IMG/VR virus record: IMGVR_UViG_3300036045_000514 | Location: 1 to 46,517 of that record | Strand: one strand, 5' to 3' | Source: a virus | Length of the DNA stretch: 46,517 nucleotides | Shown here: in pieces, positions 44,838 through 46,517 of the stretch | Position numbering within the stretch: position 1 is the first letter of the stretch | Layout: every line of letters begins with the position of its first letter | Translations under genes and position numbers: made by a program | The notes under the pieces: generated by a model | Told to the model about the DNA's origin: nothing | The model's database searches: none | Seen by the model: only the letters and a program-made list of their open reading frames with translations

Positions 44838-45118
44838 CACGCACCCCACTTTCTTTCGTACTCTTCAATCGCATCGCTGATGACTTGTCTGTCCAGCTTG
44901 ACCGTAGCCGTTTCGGTGTCGTCTTCCTCCAGTGCGGGTTCTTCCAACGCCAGCGTGCGAAACGTCGCATCCGGCGCAACCATGTGCAGTTCTTCTCGTC
45001 CGTTGCGCATGACCAACAGCGAGCCGTCAAGTTGCCAGCGGTTAAACACGCCCGCGTGCGTAAATGCCACGCACATCGCCCGCAGGTCTGCCAGTGTGTT
45101 GTGAGTGCAAATAATCAC
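44837..45118 (-). CDS. Hypothetical protein (93 aa)
   Basis: It begins MIICTHNTLADLRAMCVAFTHAG, continues beta-rich (RWQLDGSLLVMRNGREELHMVA) and ends with an acidic helix (LEEDDTETATVKLDRQVISDAIEEYERKW). It overlaps the neighbours on both sides. No family is recognised; position in the recombination part suggests an accessory protein. Confidence 0.65.
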   Translation of the reverse strand: MIICTHNTLADLRAMCVAFTHAGVFNRWQLDGSLLVMRNGREELHMVAPDATFRTLALEEPALEEDDTETATVKLDRQVISDAIEEYERKWGA

Positions 45119-45510
45119 AATTGCGCCTCCTGGTTAAATTGCTGCACGGTGAACCCGCGCGGATCGGCGGGGCTGTACGTGTAGACCGTGACCGGAATGC
45201 CGCGCGCCCGTGCCTTTGCAATACTGTCAGCAGTCCCCGCGCTGGCGGCGTGGTGGAATGCGACCAGACGGTCGGCGGCGTCTACAATTTCCTGGTTGCG
45301 AATGAACCCCGCTGCGCGCCCGTACTGCTGCCAGTCAGGGCGCAACACGATCTGATGCAAACCGCGCATCGCTGCGTACATGACGGCAGCACTATCCACG
45401 CCCCTCGCGCCGCCACTGACAACCACCGCATGATCCGGCAAGGCATTTACAACGCGGTGCACATGCTCAAGCGCGGGGTAGTTGCGGCTACCAACGATTG
45501 CCACATTCAT
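45115..45510 (-). CDS. SLOG-domain protein, YspA/DprA-like (131 aa)
   Basis: The Rossmann-like SLOG pattern is clear: MNVAIVGSRNYP (start), VVVSGGARGVDSAAVMYA (nucleotide-binding loop), LRPDWQQYGRAAGFIRNQEIVDAADRLVAFH, SAGTADSIAKARARGIPV. These are the marks of the YspA/DUF2493-type single-domain SLOG proteins found in many phages. They probably bind or act on nucleotides or nucleotide signals. Length is typical. Confidence 0.88.
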   Translation of the reverse strand: MNVAIVGSRNYPALEHVHRVVNALPDHAVVVSGGARGVDSAAVMYAAMRGLHQIVLRPDWQQYGRAAGFIRNQEIVDAADRLVAFHHAASAGTADSIAKARARGIPVTVYTYSPADPRGFTVQQFNQEAQL

Positions 45511-46106
45511 ACCGCCTCACTTTTCGCGTCTGCCTGCGCAGCAAGGACATCCAACAAATCATCCATAATCGCGCTGCGCAGTGCTTCCCACGCCGCCCCA
45601 CGTTCGGCTTTATAGCGTTCCCACGCCGGAGCGACTTCGGCTTCATAGCGTTCCCACGCCGCCCCACGTTCGGCTTTATAGCGTTCCCACGCCGGAGCGA
45701 CTTCGGCTTCATAGCGTTCCCACGCCGGAGCGACTTCGGCTTTATAGCGTTCCAACGCCGGAGCGACTTCGGCTTTATAGCGTTCCAACGCCGGAGCGAC
45801 TTCGGCTTTATAGCGTTCCAACGCCGGAGCGACTTCGGCTTCATAGCGTTCCCACGCCGGAGCGACTTCGGCTTCATAGCGTTCCCACGCCGCCCCACGT
45901 TCGGCTTCATAGCGTTCCCACGCCGGATGGTCACTCAAAAACTTGTTCACCAACCACACGACATATCCACGATCCGCCTGCTCCAGTGCCGCGCGCGGCG
46001 TCGTGCCTTCCGGCAAACCACGCAGCCATTCCAGCGCCGAGTCACATGCGCCGTGCGCTTCCAGAACCTTGATTGCCCGCTCCAGTGTCAACTCGGTTGC
46101 GCTCAT
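45507..46106 (-). CDS. Eleven-residue repeat protein (199 aa)
   Basis: Start at 46106 overlaps the upstream stop (ATGA). Residues about 1-61 form a unique helical domain (LERAIKVLEAHGACDSALEWLRGLPEGTTPRAALEQADRG). Then ten tandem 11-residue units of the type AWERYEAEVAP alternate with AWERYKAERGA and ALERYKAEVAP. The end is a helical cap (EALRSAIMDDLLDVLAAQ). Such repeats are known from other phages as hypothetical helical proteins; an 11-residue period suits a right-handed coiled coil. Function is unknown. Confidence 0.8.
   Translation of the reverse strand: MSATELTLERAIKVLEAHGACDSALEWLRGLPEGTTPRAALEQADRGYVVWLVNKFLSDHPAWERYEAERGAAWERYEAEVAPAWERYEAEVAPALERYKAEVAPALERYKAEVAPALERYKAEVAPAWERYEAEVAPAWERYKAERGAAWERYEAEVAPAWERYKAERGAAWEALRSAIMDDLLDVLAAQADAKSEAV
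45594..45923. repeat. Ten 33-bp tandem repeats
   Basis: Ten exact-length 33-base units encode the repeats. Because 33 is a multiple of three, other frames stay open on both strands. Units fall into three near-identical variants arranged in blocks, suggesting recent duplication or slippage. Confidence 0.92.
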
Positions 46107-46300
46107 GCTGCCTCGCTTTCTGTGCGTGCGTTCTTTTGCGTGCTGCAACTTGCGCCGATGATCGCGTTCGGCGTATCATCAGTAGTAAGCGTTGTCATCG
46201 CTGCCAGCTTGTCTATTGCGTGCTGTAATCCGCTTGTGTTGCCAGCCAGCCACGCCGCCAGCAAGCGAACGCCGTTGTCCGTAGAGGGGTTAGTTGTCAT
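46103..46300 (-). CDS. Small protein (65 aa)
   Basis: It begins MTTNPSTDNGVRLLAAWLAGNTSGLQHAIDKLAAMTT and ends with a polar tail (CSTQKNARTESEAA). ATGA overlap with the following gene and an 11-base overlap with the preceding one. No family is recognised; it is helical in its first half. Confidence 0.6.
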   Translation of the reverse strand: MTTNPSTDNGVRLLAAWLAGNTSGLQHAIDKLAAMTTLTTDDTPNAIIGASCSTQKNARTESEAA

Positions 46301-46517
46301 GGAGCTTTACTTTCCATTGATCGCCCACGCGCTCAATTCCAAGCCGCTGAATGTGGTAGTACACCGCGCTCGGCATACATTCGATTTCATTCACGGCAAC
46401 ATCCCAAACGCTGCCGTATTCGTTCAATGCGTTTACAAGCGCCTCTGCCTCTGGCTTGCCTTGCGCATTGACCCATTCGTCAAACACGCTGTTACGTCCC
46501 GCCGTTCGTCTGTCCAT
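46290..46517 (-). CDS. Hypothetical HTH-like protein at the window edge (75 aa, possibly partial)
   Basis: The frame starts with ATG exactly at the last bases of the window, so its true start may lie outside. The product (FDEWVNAQGKPEAEALVNALNEYGSVWDVAVNEIECMPSAVYYHIQRLGIERVGDQWKVKL) resembles a winged helix-turn-helix: the helix around SAVYYHIQRLGI could be the recognition helix. It is the first visible gene of the long leftward operon, a place where an early regulator would be expected. Confidence 0.6.
   Translation of the reverse strand: MDRRTAGRNSVFDEWVNAQGKPEAEALVNALNEYGSVWDVAVNEIECMPSAVYYHIQRLGIERVGDQWKVKLHDN

Noticed and set aside
45594-45923. CRISPR-like direct repeats
   Set aside because: Units are contiguous 33-base tandem repeats without spacers and encode a protein repeat.

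Overview
This window looks like a complete or nearly complete genome of a tailed phage with siphovirus architecture. It carries terminase, portal, head, a gpG/gpGT tail chaperone pair, tape measure, tail tip, lysis, replication and methyltransferase genes. No rRNA, complete tRNA, CRISPR array, integrase or clear lysogeny repressor is visible. The host cannot be read directly. The Thr/Pro-rich linkers (PTPT type) in the large secreted beta-helix/CBM6 protein resemble secreted proteins of Chloroflexota, so a Chloroflexota host is an inference only.

Layout. Positions 1-2657 hold a small, mostly rightward accessory region: hypothetical genes, a ribbon-helix-helix protein and a small membrane protein. 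A bidirectional terminator at 2656-2689 closes it. Positions 2720-25183 are the leftward late operon. Read in the direction of transcription it runs: small and large terminase, portal, gp7-like minor head protein, scaffold, decoration protein, major capsid protein, a TGN-repeat head protein, head-tail connectors, tail terminator, major tail protein, gpG with a +1 frame gpGT extension, tape measure, Dit-like protein, Gp37-like tail hub, accessory tip proteins, a secreted beta-helix/CBM6 protein, a coiled-coil membrane protein, a glycosidase-SH3 endolysin candidate and a holin-like protein. A strong rightward promoter with an overlapping operator (25244-25272) drives three genes (25306-26903), the last in the Gp37/Gp68 (DUF5131) family. 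These converge with, and overlap, a leftward ParB-methyltransferase fusion gene (26731-27864). Positions 27909-30716 encode a second block of repeat-rich, probably virion-surface proteins behind their own structured leader.

Positions 30922-46517 are a tightly coupled leftward early/replication operon in which many start and stop codons overlap as ATGA. It carries a SLOG-fold protein, a Rad52-like annealing candidate, a DUF1064 protein, RepB-like primase, a DnaD-like initiator, DnaB-like helicase, cytosine and adenine methyltransferases, an ASCH protein, a four-helix membrane protein with a C2H2 finger, SSB and a metallophosphoesterase. Several tiny genes of 27, 45 and 58 residues are placed by these overlaps.

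The least explained observations are: a family of five dispersed TTCCG-N6-CGGAA palindromes; a C5 methyltransferase whose conserved blocks lie alternately in two frames; a +1 frame tail chaperone extension; a 1-kb cluster of ATCGCA motifs with a perfect hairpin that could be a replication origin; two phage genes with signal peptides; and a leader with mutually exclusive hairpins before a small membrane protein.
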